Source: Phragmites australis
Taxonomy: Eukaryota > Streptophyta > Magnoliopsida > Poales > Poaceae
Length of the DNA stretch: 64,000 bases
Direction of reading: 5' to 3'
Assembly (NCBI RefSeq): GCF_958298935.1
Contig: NC_084938.1
Coordinates: forward strand, 27,757,501 to 27,821,500
The position numbers were made by a program, and so were the translations under genes. A model generated the notes under the pieces. That model saw only the letters and a list, made by a program, of their open reading frames with translations. It was not told the origin of the DNA and did no database searches. Position 1 is the first letter of the stretch; each line of letters begins with the position of its first letter. This document shows positions 10,294 through 22,847 of the stretch, piece after piece.

Positions 10294-11484
10294 CAGTGAA
10301 AACGGCGAGACAATTTCCGCCCAATCTTACAATCGAAAACGGAATGATTTTTTAAAATCGGAATCGAATATTTTTTGAAATCAGCATCGGAATCGGCATA
10401 GCAGTTTTTTGATAGAATTGGTATCAGCTTCGGATATCAGGAGTATATGGGTTTGGATATTATTCGGAGACCAGGCGCCAGTAGAACAATCAAATGCTCT
10501 CAAAATATAAAATAATATTGAAATAATTATAAAAAATTCTGGAAAACATATATGTTGTAGAGGATTCTATAATCCAGCTCAAAAAAAAAAAAATTCAACT
10601 CCAAATATGATCTGTATGAAACTTGTCTTTTTTTGTTTCTCATTTTACGGATTGTATTTTTTGTCTGAATTTTTTTAAAAGCTAGATCATAGTATTCTTT
10701 ATAAAAAAAATTAAGAAATTTTCATGATAATTTCGATAATGTTTTGAATTTTGAGAGTAAAAGAATAAAATATTTTTTATTTTTAAACATGTTACCCGTT
10801 GGAACGACGACATATTTATTTTTTAAATGGGGTGCTTCTCTCTTGATCGTTAGCCCAATCAAGAGTAGGGATGTGGTCGTCTGCCAATTCTTGCGCAACC
10901 CGACGATGGTCGGGGCGCTATCCACACTCGCCGCCATACGCAACGCAGGGTTGGGTGCCCTCGCCGTCTTCTTCCCCTATGGCGGCAGGCCCGTCCTGGG
11001 GAAGGCACCTCCTTCTATTTATGTATATGATGTTATATTTAGTATTTTACTAGCTTTATGAGTTCGTAATAAACTAAGTTTAATTATGTGTATTAAGTCT
11101 AGTTATTATGTGAATTTGTACCAAGTATAACATGTGAGTTTATGAAGTTTTGATGAACTAAGTTATGTTATTTATTATTCAAGTGATTAAGTGTATGACT
11201 ATATTATCTCAGCTATTGCGTAGTAACTAACTAGTATGAATATGCTCTTTGCTTTTGTTATAGTCTTAGATACAATTTGAGATGTCTTTTATGCTCCGGT
11301 AAATATTCGTCGGCCGTATTCGTTTTTGATTTATATTTGTTCTGTATTTGTTTCTAATATTATCCATGATCATATTTGTATATGAACTATCCGTATTTGA
11401 ACGTTTCCGATAAAAAAATACGGTCAAATATAATGAACGTTTCCGAGTCTTGTTCTGACCAATTTTGAGCTATTTTCACCCCTA
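10294..11484. mobile_element. hAT-like element with GC-rich (captured?) patch
   Basis: The left end reads GTGAAAACGG followed by a series of ggaatcg/aaaacgg motifs. The right end, inverted, reads TAGGGGTGAAAAT followed by gaaacgttc and aaatacgg motifs. Ends of this type (GGGGTGAAAACGG with tttccg repeats) occur in hAT-like elements of grasses. A GC-rich patch at about 10860-11010 holds an open + frame with SRDVVVCQFLRNP and ALSTLAAIRNAGLGALAVFF. It is unlike the AT-rich flanks and may be host sequence picked up by the element. An 8-bp target duplication could not be found. Confidence 0.4.
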
Positions 11485-11592
11485 TCCATAACAGTGCTCC
11501 ATTAGCTTCAGTGTCTTCACGAACTTGTCAGATGATGTCTAGTACAACCAAGGAAACAAGTTAGCCTGTTGTATAAAAATTACTGGCAAGGT

Positions 11593-11828
11593 TGAAAGAA
11601 TTAGTGAAGCATTTGTTACCTTCGTGGAGGCCGTTGTTACGTGCCGAAGGCCGTTGTTACGTGCTGATATAGGTAAGGAAATCACGGCAACAATACACAC
11701 TCATTAGGTTCGGTTACATTCAAAAGCTATGCCTTCTATATCTCTAGCTTATACAAATTTGATTTTATCTATGAACATGAACTGAACCAAACACAAACAG
11801 AGATACATTAGGAAGATTATCTCCAATA
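11593..11828 (-). repeat. 3' LTR of the minus-strand copia element
   Basis: On the + strand it starts TGAAAGAATTAG and ends ctccaata, where the sister LTR ends ctctaaca. This copy has lost the terminal CA. It contains a local 20-bp tandem duplication (ggccgttgttacgtgc twice) not present in the other LTR, which explains 236 against 216 bp. Confidence 0.8.
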
Positions 11829-11999
11829 TTTTCTCCAATCATAACTTATCTAGATTGAGATTGTGCTTAAATTCTTCCAAGCTTGGAGTTGACAAAGGCT
11901 TGTAAAAACATCGGCTACTTGATCACCTGTTGGAATAAACTGAATGTCTAGCAGTTTCTGTACGACCCTTTCTGATAAAGTGATAATTCACTTCAAAGT

Positions 12000-14900
12000 G
12001 TTTAGTTCTTGCATAAAACACATGATTCACAGAAAGATAAGTAGCACCAATATTGTCACACCATAACCGAGCAGTGGCAGGAGATTTAATACCCAATTCA
12101 TCCAGTAGTGTATGAACTCACATAACCTCAGTTGTTGCATTAGCCAACACTTTATATTCAGCTTCAATACTTGAGCATGACATTGTGGCATGTTGTGCAC
12201 TTCAAGATATAAGATTTGTTCCAAAAAATACTGCAAAACCACTATTAAGCCTTCTATCATCTGAACAGCCAGCCCAATTTATATCAGAGAAAGCACTAAC
12301 CAACATAGAAGATGACTGATAAATTTTCAATCCTATACCTAGAGTAAATCTTAAATATCTCAGAATCCTCTTAACTGCAGTCTAGTGCAAGATAGTAGGA
12401 GAATACAAATATTGACATACTTTATTAACAGGAAAAATAATATCAGGTCGAGTCAAAGTTAAATACTATAAAGCTCCAATGATACTTCTATATTGTGTTG
12501 CATCCTCAGGTCCTAGTGCTTCTCCTTTACGTTCTGTGAATCTTTAGGTGACGGAGAGAGGTGTAGTAACATACTTGCAATTTACCATCCCTACATGCTT
12601 TAAAAGATCCATAGTATATTTTTATTGTGTCAATAAAATATTTCCACGTACCTTATTTACTTCAATTCCTATAAAATCACCAAGATCTTTGAGTGCAAAT
12701 TCGGTTTGGAGATCACTAATGAGTACCATTATATCTTCTTGTGATGAGAATACAATAATTATATCATCAACATATATTAATAGGAATATAATAACTTTAC
12801 CTTTGTTATAGAAGAATAGAGATGTGTCGGACTTTGAAGCATGAAATCCCAGATCTTAAAGTTTTGTGCTTAACCATGAATACTTAGCATGTGGTGCCTG
12901 TTTCAAACCATAAAGAACTTAATCTAATTTACAGACATAATATGGTACTGACTTATCTTCATAACATGGGGGCGACCTCATGAACACTTCCTCCTCTAGA
13001 ACACCATGGAGAAACGCGTTCTGCACATCTAGTTAGCGACGACTCCATCCCTTAGAGACTGCAACAGACAACACTAACTTGATGGTAGCAGCTTTAACAA
13101 TCGGACTAAAAGTGTCTTCATAATCGATACCATAATGTTGTTTAAAGCCTTTAGCAACAAGTCTTGCCTTATACCTGTCAATCATACCACCAGCCTTACG
13201 TTTTATTTTATAAAACCATTAATAATCAATAATATTTCTATCTTATTCTGGTGGTACAAGATGACAACTTCGATTCTTGATAAGAGCACTATACTCATGA
13301 TTCATAGCACCTTTCCAAGAAGTATTATTTAAAGCTTCATGCAGATTCTATGGTTCTCCTGTTGTGGTTAAGCATCCATACCTGATAGTCCCATCTGTGT
13401 AGACTTTAGATTTCCGAATACCACTTTGTAGACTGGTGCGTGGACGTGTTGGAGATGGAGCAAATGGATTAGCAGCCATGCGTGCAGTGGATCCCGTAGC
13501 CTCCCCTACACGCACAGGCTCTGGCTCCAAGGTCGGCAGGGGGAGCGTACCTACCATAGGAGACGATGTGATACATTCGTGTAGCGTGGCGCTCGGAGAT
13601 GAACTGAGGCCGAACGCGAGCACCGGGTCGGAGACAGGGGCGACAGCCATACTGGGACCTGACGCTAACTCCATGAAGGATTGATTGGCAGCTCCTGGCA
13701 AACTTGATGACTCATGGGAATTGATGGGATCCTCCTCACAGATCGATGTACTGGGCAAAAACTCCTCTATCTGCATAAGATCATGACATTCTCCTCCTTC
13801 TTGCAAACTTCTGCACCTCCTTCAAGATTAGTATGAGTATTAATCATTGGATTATCTATTGATGCACCCCTAGATTTTGACGCAGAATTAGGAGGAAAAA
13901 GCAGAACTTCAGACCAAAGAGGGGTTCCTTCATTAGGGTGAAGTTTGGAGAACGGAAAAATAGTCTCATCAAAGATAACATCTCTGGAAATATAGATGCG
14001 ACCAGTTGTAACATTAAGGCACTTAAACCCTTTATGAAGATTGATATATCCAAGGAAAACACATTGTTTTCACCAGAATTGGAGTTTGCGAGAATTATCC
14101 GGATGTAGGTTGGGCCAGGAAGCACACCCAAACATACACAAACATGAGTAATTTGGTTTTTCCTTGAATAGCTTTTCTAGGGAAGTAGCAAACTGGAGGA
14201 TCTTACCGAGAGTACGATTGATGAGGTATGTAGCAGCAAGAAAAAGCTTCATCCCAAAACTTCAAAGGCATGGATGCATGGGCAAGAAGGGAAAGCCATA
14301 CTTCTACTATGTGATGATGTTTATGTTCAGCTGAGCCTTTCTGTTTATGGGAGTGAGGACATGAAACTTGGTGAGTTATGCTGACTTGTTGGAAGAAGGA
14401 ATTCAACTTCTCATATTTTCCTTCCCAATCAGTTTGTATAGCAATAATTTTCCTACTAAATAGTCTCTCAACAAGATTATGAAATTCATGAAATTTCTGG
14501 AAGACCTCATATTTATATTTAAGCAAATAAATCCAAGTAAACTTGATGTAATCATCAATGAAGCTAACATAGCGTTTCTTTCTTCCAAAAGAATCAAGAG
14601 AAGGACCTCAAACATATGAGAAAATAAGCTCTAAAGGAGCACTAGACAAGCTAAAAGGTTTAGGATAAAGTAATTGATAACTCTTAGTCCGTTGACAGGC
14701 ATCACAGGTAGACTCTTTATTGATCTCACCATGGCAATGGAGATTATATTCACTAACAATACGTTGGACAATGGAATATGAAGTATGACCTAAACAGTTG
14801 TGCCATCTTGCCCAGGTGGGCTTGACAGCACTCAGCACTTGCCTTCTTGGTTCTATTGGATTGGAAGAAAGAGGTGGAGGTCGCCTTCACACTTGCCGTG

Positions 14901-16331
14901 AAAAATGATTTTCTTTGTTGTCTGATCCTTAATGAAGAAAAAATCAGGGTGAAATTCAAGGAAAGCTTTATTGTCAATAGTAAGGTGATGAACAGAAATA
15001 AGGTTCTTAGCAGCTTTAGGAGCATGAAGAACATTGTTTCGATAAATATTACGATTAGGAGTGTGAACAATAACATGTCCAATATGATCAATATTCATAC
15101 CTGCACCACTTGTCATTTTTATCTGATCCTTGCCTGCATATCTGTCATGAACAACCAGCTTATCTAGTTCGCTGGTGATGTAATCTATGGCATCTGAGTC
15201 GGTGTACCATTTTGTATCAACTTGATAGGAATTTGTCACCACACATGCACTTCTTTCTTCAGAGACAGTCTTGATCAAAATGATGGCAACAATTTGCAGT
15301 AGTATGACTGCCCTTGTGACATACTCCCTCCGATTGCAAATGTAGGTCATTTTAGACTTATGCACAAGGATTAAGAAAGTAGATCAAATGACCTTGTTGC
15401 CTATTATTTATTCTGCATTAGAAAAGATAACTCATTCATTCATGAGAATGATAGCATTTATTAAACAAGGGCAAGAATGGAACAAAAGAGAAAAAAGTGC
15501 ATATAAGTTTGAGAATAACTTATATTTAGAGAATAGTTGAGGAGACTAAAACGACCTACATTTGCAATCAGAGGGAGTATTTGGTAGCTAGGGCGTTGGG
15601 TACTGTTGCCTTCATTGTTGTTGGAGTTGGGCCGCCCACCATTATTAGAATAGTTGTTTCTATTTCAGCCAGGACTACGCCCACATCCACCTCGGCTGTG
15701 GCTATTGAAACCACCACGGCCACCACACGATGCAGCCATCACAGGATGCAGCATTGACCGAAGACTGAGAGCTTCCCTAGAGAATATCCATCCGAGTTTC
15801 AAAACTTAATAACTACGTGTACAATTCACTTACAGTGATTGGTTCAACTCGTGCGATGATGGCAGACACAACTGGATTGAATTCGATGTCGAGTCCAGTG
15901 AGGATATATGAGACCATCTCTTCACCATCCAGCGGCTTGCCAGAGGACACCATCTCATCTCCTAGCGCCTTCATCTTCCTGACATACTCAGCAAAAGACA
16001 TATTGCCTTTTTGAGTTGTCACCAACGCTATGTAGGTATTGACTGACCATGCACACGTTTGAGAAGCGAACATATCTTTGATTGCTCGCCATGTTTGAGT
16101 TGTCGTCTTCATGGTCACTACTTGTGTAAGAACCTATCTGGACAAAGAGGATAGCAAGTAGTTAAGCACTTGTTGATTCAAGGCTATCCATCGTGTGTAC
16201 GCAAGATTCTGCGCCTTGATTATCTTCTCTCCTTGCTGAACGTCGATTTCTTTAGAGGGCATGACTTTAGATCCATCGAGCAGGCCCTTTAGCTGCACAC
16301 CACACACAGTTGGGAGCACTAGAGACTCCAT
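12000..16331 (-). pseudogene. Copia gag-pol polyprotein pseudogene
   Basis: Translated fragments on the minus strand are as follows. Gag lies at 16331-15813, with TWRAIKDMFASQT and FAEYVRKMKALGDEM (UBN2-like). The protease region lies near 15210 and has WYTDSDAIDYIT; the usual D-S-G active-site motif reads D-S-D. The gag-pre-integrase at 14838-14608 has ARWHNCLGHTS and CDACQRTK. The integrase core is at 14600-14203, with PHSHKQKGSAEHKHHH. A linker spans 13806-13348. RT and RNase H fragments from 13330 to 12000 include LWCDNIGATYLS in the last part. Stops and frameshifts separate all of these, and no functional product is possible. Confidence 0.85.
15324..15577. mobile_element. Stowaway (Tc1/mariner) MITE
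   Basis: This 254-bp element begins CTCCCTCCGATTGCAAATG and ends with its inverse. About 30 of 32 terminal positions are identical, and TA lies on both sides, the Stowaway target. It interrupts the copia element between its gag and protease segments, so it arrived after that retrotransposon. Confidence 0.92.
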
Positions 16332-16457
16332 AGGGCATGGTTATTATTGGTGAGATTCTTTGTAACCGGATGACCGAGTAGAGTGGGCGCAGTCAGGCCA
16401 GAAATGGAGGATGATGAGGATTCAACGGTCGCCATAGATGCATCAGGTAGAGGAGGT

Positions 16458-16471
16458 GGCTCTGTGTACCA
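16458..16471 (-). other. Primer-binding site, initiator Met-tRNA type
   Basis: Directly inside the right LTR the minus strand reads TGGTACACAGAGCC. This closely resembles TGGTATCAGAGCC, the usual copia primer site complementary to the 3' end of tRNA-Met. Confidence 0.7.
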
Positions 16472-16687
16472 TGAAAGAATTGGTGAAGCGTTTGTTACCT
16501 CTGTAGAGGCCGCTGTTACGTGTTGATATAGGTCGGGAAATCACGGCAAGAATACGCACGTATCAGGTTCGGTTACATTCAAAAGATATGCCTTTTATAT
16601 CTCTAGCCTATACAGATTTGATTCTATCTATGAATATAAACCAAACAAAATACAAATGGACATACATTAGGAAGTTTATCTCTAACA
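16472..16687 (-). repeat. 5' LTR of the minus-strand copia element
   Basis: Read on the minus strand it starts TGTTAGAGATAAACTTCC and ends TTCTTTCA, giving the canonical TG...CA ends. It aligns along its length with 11593-11828. Confidence 0.85.
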
Positions 16688-19600
16688 AAGAGAACTATTC
16701 AGGTGATGAAATCAACGTTGGGAACAAGTTGCTCATACAATCTATTTCCTTTACTGCATTCAAGAGGAAGGGTGAGTCATAGGCGTGTTTGTTTGTGTGT
16801 GCTTCAGAGTTGAGCACCCCCATGAACATGGTGGATGATATCGGAGCTCTCCTCTTGTCCCTCCCATCCCGTGGAACCGCCCTTTGAGATTTGCGACTCC
16901 CGAAGAGCTATGGTTGTCCCATGCTGGCTAAGCTAGAATGGGCGATCATGATTCAGGAGGAAGGAATTTTTTTTTACTTCCACTAGACCCATGTATTATG
17001 TTCAAATATTAATCGGCTGGGATTTGTGTTTTGAGCACCTTCTGCCCCAAACTCCACTGAGTTCCCTCTCTAGGTTTGAGTTAGGGTTTGAGTCCGTTTC
17101 ATGTGTGAGAGTTCCCTCTCTAGACCAGAGGGACGATCTAGTGTGCCAGTAGACCAACAATGTATGACCTCGATTTTGGGTTCCCTCTATGCTTCTTGTA
17201 TCAGTCTTTAGATCAATAGCTAATACGTATAGATTACAACATAATAGCATCAAGTCATACATTTAATTACAATATCTCCATAGAGATTAAGAATACAAGC
17301 TCTCAAACCTAAGATACATTACAACAGTGGTCAACAAACCACAAAAGAAAATAAACAGTGGAAAAAAACGTTATAGCCCATCGCCTACAAGCAACTTAGG
17401 TGCGGGCGCAACCTTAGTCTTCTTGTTCATCATCTTCATTCTAAGTGTAGTCATAATCTGACTCTCCATCTAAAAGTAGCAAGAATGAGTATGGAAGGTA
17501 TTCAACAAGCCCTAACACTACTTAAAGGGTTGATAGATGCATAAGGAGAGTAAACAAGGATTGAAGCCATAAGGCTATTGTTTAAGCGAAAAGCCAGTTT
17601 TATATGCAAAGTGAATTAGGTGTAACCCACAATTCAAAATAGTTGTATAAAGCCAGTTGATCATATTAAAAGGAGGGTGTTGGCTCTATGGGAAAACTAT
17701 CATTCCTTCATAGTTCCCATTTTTAAGATAGTCAACACCAGTTCACAACTCCACGTCGGTATTCTTCTAAAACATGGGCTCACACAGCCCACTCACACAT
17801 CAAGAAATACACACACACCAAAGCTAACCATTGTGAGTGAACTTTTGTATGTCTATGATCGTGGATGCAACTATTCGAATAGATTTACACTCTGGGAGGT
17901 GTGTAACTTTACCCATAATATATACTCACCCTTCATCCAAACGGTTTGGTGGAGCGAATCATAAGAAGGCATGCCATCTCTCAGATCACCAGGGATTTCT
18001 GATCATCCTCGATCCTTAGCAAGGCTAGAAGTCTCACTTTGGATGCCCTTGTACTTGCTCCTAGTCTCTGAACCCATTGTTCATGGTGGCAATCAAGCTA
18101 ACTAAACGTCCAAGGGGCCAAACCCTTTCCCACTTAGGGCATGTGGTTGCTCAGATATTGCTAGGTAGGATATCACAATAATTCAGTCCTTAAGTAGCCA
18201 TGGCAAGCAACTCTATATCAACAATCCTTCCCCGAGATCTTGCTCCCATATAGTACCCTGCCCAGAGGGCTACCTCGCTCACCCCACCAAAATAGGTTTT
18301 TTGATCAAATTTTCATTAACATCAATCCCACTATTTGTACCCAAACACACCACCACCAAACACCACACCACACCTCACACATTTGCAAAAGCATGATTGA
18401 TATAAAATGAATAAATACTCTCTGTAGAGAGGTTAAACATCTCTAAAGAGAATTGAGGAGTAGTCTAAGCATACTAGTATCAAGGCAACATCTAAGTATT
18501 ATTATATTTATTGTTGAATTATCCTATGTTTATCATAGCATGTGGCATTTTAATTGTCAAGGTATGTCTCAAACAATTAGGATATAACTAATATAGTATT
18601 TTTAAGTAAAAACATAGCATGCACCATAATAATCAAGTTTTAATGTTGTCATGTTAATTATTTAAAAACATTGGTTCAACATAATCAAGGAATTAGGAGT
18701 TACCTTTTCCGAAGTCTTCATCAAGGTCTTCTTCTTGTTAACCTTTCTCATAGTTCAGGTTCTTCCTTGAATAGATTTTGTCCTTCAGTCCCTTTCACTC
18801 CAAATGATTCTTTGAGCTTCTTCTAGATTACACAATCTATCACCAATAAACAAAGAAACAACGGAGGAACAAAACTAACACAAAGCCAAAAGGAAACCAA
18901 ATAAACACAAAAACAAAGAAGTAAACATCGAGACTAGCATAATGGTTTAGGCATCGAGTTCTATAGGGGTAGCTCTAATGTTAGCTACTACTATGTGAAT
19001 ATGTAGTATGAAGACTAGGTATTGATTATCTAGTGAAAACCATATCAAGTTATTATCTTACACTACTATATAAATCTTAAGAGAAAATCTTATCAAATCA
19101 TTATAACTAACTAGATTTGATTCTACTAGGTAACTAGGGTTGTGGGGCTACTAGAGTTCACTATGTGTCAGTGAGTGCACGTGTGGTGGTATGTTATTAA
19201 CAATCTAGGGTTAACCTTCTAATTAGGGTTATCGATCTTAATCATCTTGTTTCTAAGTTTATTACTACATAATTAATTACTAACTAAATTATTATTAAAA
19301 TATACTAAGATTACTTTTAAAGCCTAAACAAGATTAAACAAATTAATTACCCTACAAGGTTTAATTTTATGCAAGAGAGATTAGATTGAAATTATGCATT
19401 GTTTGTTTAATCCAGCAACTATTTCTACTAAGATTAAACAAACAAATTAGATTCAAATTTAAATCTAACAACAAGAGAAACAAACTCAAGCAAAACCAGA
19501 AAACGACATGAACCTATCTATGCATTGTTTGTTTTAGGGAAGGGTTTAATTTTGAAATGAGGTTAATTCACACATCTCAATTTTAACCTAATCCAATTTC

Positions 19601-19785
19601 AAACTAGTTCTATTTAAAAACTTTAATTTTAGTAAATTTTACTATGTTGAAAAAGAAGCAAAACACATGGTGTTACAAGCAAGGCGACAGGAGGTGTACA
19701 TGTGCAACAAGTCCAGGGAGTTGCCTAGAGCGATGAGGAGTGAGTAAGCAGTGGACGGTGGTGGTAGCCCTCATATATGAGGAAG
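16688..19785. other. Gene-free repeat-derived DNA
   Basis: No open frame with recognisable homology occurs here. The 17.2-18.9 kb part, with many short caaac/acaca stretches and phrases such as gggctacctcgctcacccc, has the look of the noncoding part or LTR of a gypsy-type element in grasses. No paired ends were found. 18.9-19.8 kb is AT-rich and contains repeated gattaaacaaa segments (for example near 19330 and 19430). Confidence 0.4.
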
Positions 19786-19790
19786 GTGAC

Positions 19791-21186
19791 TGTCGAAGGA
19801 TTAACTCCAGTCGTAGGGATCCCGAGAGACCTCTTTTTAGAGATTCGGCCGGGGGGATGATCCTGAATACATTCGTCGGAGAAATAAATGGGAATGAATG
19901 CAACGGCCGGTGGTGGGGGTGTTGACCTAGTGCAAGAAGAAGTAAATGCACCGGAATTTAGACAGGTTCGGGCCGCACGGGGGCGTAATACCCTACTCCT
20001 GTATGGATGCTATAACTGTCCTGAGGAAGTCCCTCAAGGATGTTGATGGTTACAAGAATCTTGATCTATCTAAGAGCCTAGGGCTCCTTGTTCTTCGGCT
20101 GGGACAGGGTTCAGCCCTCCTCACAGTGTTTCTCTTGCGCTGTGTTCTTGTCTATCCGTTGCCTCTAACCGTCTTCTTCAGCTATCTTTTTCATCTCTTG
20201 TTTTTCGTATATCCTGCTTCTGTGTCGCCGGCTGCTTTAAGTACCCGCCGGCAGCAACGTGCCCCGAACGGAAGGGGGGGGGGGCACGAGTTCCGAGACA
20301 TCATAAATGGAAAGGGCGTCATCATTTCCTCTGGACGAAGTGACCGGGGCTGGAAAATGCGTCGCACGCCCGGTCGTCCGTCACAATAAATGCCCTGGCA
20401 ACGGGCGCCGTGGAGAAGGCCCACCGGGCAGCCGCAGGGCAGCCCGGCGTGCCCGTCCTGTCTTGTTTCCCTACCACAGCAGCGCGGCAGACGGAACGCC
20501 TTGGTCCTTACGACGTTATCTAAGACAGGCCGAATGGCACGGGACGGGACTCGTGCAATTAATAACCCCACGCCTCTCTGCCAGAACATGGCAGGAACTG
20601 ACGCTGAGCGCGGCGGGAGCAGTTGAAGGTGATAGGCCACGCACGCTCATTAAATGCGGCATCGGGCCTTTGACTGGTTGACACCTCATCGGTGGGCCCC
20701 TCGGGGGCCTTTCTGGGTTGTCGGGGTACCGAGTGCTCAGGGGTACTGTTCACCTCCCCGAGCACTCTCTCCCGAGAATGCTTTCCTTGTCCTCGGGGTA
20801 CCGAGTGCTCGGGGGTACTGTTCACCTCCCCCGAGCACTCTCTCCCGGGCACACTTGTATGGATCCTAGGGGAACCGAGTGCTCGGAGGTTGCCGCACGC
20901 AGCCCCGAGCACTCTCTCCCGAAACTTAGCTCTTCTGGTCGTCAGGGGACTAGGGTGCTCGAGGGTGACTGTACACTCCCCCGAGCACTTTCTTCCTGGT
21001 ACTTGGATTCCGTGGATCATCGGGGATCTGGGGTACTCAGGGGCCACTGACTGTGGCCCCGAGCGCCTTCTCCCGGGACTTGATCTTTTCTCATCTTGCA
21101 GGAGAGACCCCGCGGGATAGCGCCATGTGGCGGAAGGCTGGCCTGGCCTCGGGATTCGAGGACCCCCGGTTCCTGATACACCGACA
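19791..21186 (-). mobile_element. Solo LTR of a gypsy-type retrotransposon
   Basis: Read on the minus strand the sequence begins TGTCGGTGTATCAGGAACC and ends CCTTCGACA. These are the TGTC...GACA palindromic ends common in gypsy LTRs of panicoid grasses. Both flanks carry GTGAC (19786-19790 and 21187-21191), a perfect 5-bp target duplication. There is no internal domain and no second LTR, so unequal recombination has removed the rest. The 1396-bp LTR contains a GC-rich tandem array at 20721-21090. Confidence 0.92.
20721..21090. repeat. Five-unit GC-rich hairpin array in the solo LTR
   Basis: Five diverged units of about 72-78 bp start at 20721, 20793, 20867, 20942 and 21020. Each contains a GTGCTCGGGG-like arm, a short loop and a CCCCGAGCAC-like arm, followed by ctctccc. 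Each unit could fold as a strong hairpin. Confidence 0.85.
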
Positions 21187-21191
21187 GTGAC

Positions 21192-22065
21192 ACATGGGGC
21201 AACAAAGGAGAGGAAAAAGGTCGTAGTAGAAGGCACGTGGTGAGGCTAGGAAAGGTGGCAGAGGAGTGGGGCGCAATCCGAAACAATTGAAAGACGGGTA
21301 TATCTAAACCATTCGACAATCATCGAACAACAAGGGACTGATGAATTTGGATAGAAATCGTGCGATCATTAGCAATGAATCCAATTACCATTTAACGATA
21401 ACGAGTATTCATAACAAGGGACAGATGAAGCATTTTTGAAATAGAAAAAGGTTACATGAAAAAGAGGGTAGAACACGGCTTCTGCGACGTTGACTCCTGG
21501 CAGGAGACAGTACGATATATGCCATTTGAAAATAAATCAATGAATTATAAAGCAAGAAAGTTCAGAAGTTCTCGTTAAGCAGTTGACAATACTACCACCG
21601 TCAGAAGTGTCTAAAAACATGCATATCTCTTCCTTTTTTATGATGTGCAGTACAACAATTCAAATTCTACAATTATTTCTTGCATGCATTATTTGATAGC
21701 TAGAGTGATTTAGTCTTGTTTGGTACAGGTCAAGTCGTGGCACATTGATAGTGCAGGTTCTAGCCTTCTAAAATACAAGGTCACAAACAAAATAGCATAC
21801 TTTTCGAATTGCTGGAATAAGTTAACTATGGCCGGTTGAGATGTTAAGCCCAGCTGATGCCCGTTAGACGTATTTGGCATTTGGCCCAATGTGTTCATGC
21901 AACTTGCGAGACAGGATTGACGTGGTCTCATTTCTCTCTCACTTGATGCTTCTGGTTTCCCTTTTCACTCTTGATGATCTCTAGTGGTTTCTTATTGTAG
22001 ATGAACTACGTACCACTATACCATAGTATTTTTTTTACATGAACTAGGTAGTGTACATTGATATA
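21192..22065. other. Intergenic, nothing recognised
   Basis: The sequence has mixed composition with short frames only. No homology, terminal repeats or promoter architecture could be identified by reading. Confidence 0.5.
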
Positions 22066-22276
22066 CTCCCTCTGGTAATAAAAACATGACTTTTTGAACA
22101 AGGTTTGGTCAATTTAGAAACATTACAATTATATGTGTAGATTTGTCTTAAAAATATTTTTATAATATCACAAATGTATTAGATTTTATAAACATATGAT
22201 AATAGAAAATAGTGATCAAATCTAGGTATTGGAATCATTTCTTGTCCAAAATGTTATGTATTATAACTGGAGGGAA
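22066..22276. mobile_element. Stowaway-like MITE
   Basis: The left end is ctccctctggtaataaaa after TA. The right end, inverted, is ttccctccagttataata, followed by TA. The element is about 211 bp, AT-rich and has no coding capacity. The inverted ends match imperfectly, so it is older than the Stowaway copy at 15324. Confidence 0.7.
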
Positions 22277-22847
22277 TATATGAAACAGTCAAAAACACCT
22301 CTTGTAAGGGTTTTTTGGGTTTTTGAACTCCAAGTAAGCTATGCATTGCAATTTCCAAATATATCCTGAATTAAACAATGCCAAAAAGAAACTATTCTTT
22401 GCTAAAAAAAGAAGAAGAAAATAAACTACTCTTCTATGTGTGTAGACAGTAGACATGATCTTTGTCCATCCATAGACAACTCCTTGTTTTGCTAAAGCTT
22501 AATCATCGACAAACAATTCTTGGTCACTAAAATAAGATAAATACACTCCATAAGTATGGGTACACTCTTTGTACCCATAGCAAATTAAGCATTCGGCCAT
22601 AGCCAGAGAGCTATCATTCAAGGCACGCGACCTCCTCTGCACAGTGGATCCCTCGCGATCTCTCTGGATAAATGGGCCCAGATCCCCGTTACAGGCAGGT
22701 GATCCTCACTTTTCGCATTGGACCCAGCTAGGCCAATTCGGGTCCCAACGCCTCGGCCCCGCTCCGGATCCCATGCTCCCATGTGCACGCTACAAGAACC
22801 TTAGCCTCCACTTATCTTTCGACGCGTGCCTCCACTCCCTTGTGTCG

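Larger units (their letters stand above)
11593..16687 (-). mobile_element. Ty1/copia LTR retrotransposon, degenerate
   Basis: This is a minus-strand element with two short LTRs (11593-11828 and 16472-16687). The LTRs share long blocks such as ggaaatcacggcaa and ggttcggttacattcaaaag. A primer-binding site adjoins the right LTR. The order gag, protease, integrase, reverse transcriptase, RNase H places it in copia. All reading frames are broken. A Stowaway MITE (15324-15577) sits between gag and protease. Target duplication is imperfect (AAGGT left, AAGAG right), so the insertion is old or one edge is misplaced. Confidence 0.85.

Noticed and set aside
19673..19951. 92-codon minus-strand frame
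   Set aside because: It crosses the end of the solo LTR, so it joins unrelated sequences.
20721..21090. Regular repeat array that might suggest a CRISPR-like structure
   Set aside because: Units are contiguous and diverged with no unique spacers, and lie inside a retrotransposon LTR of a plant genome.
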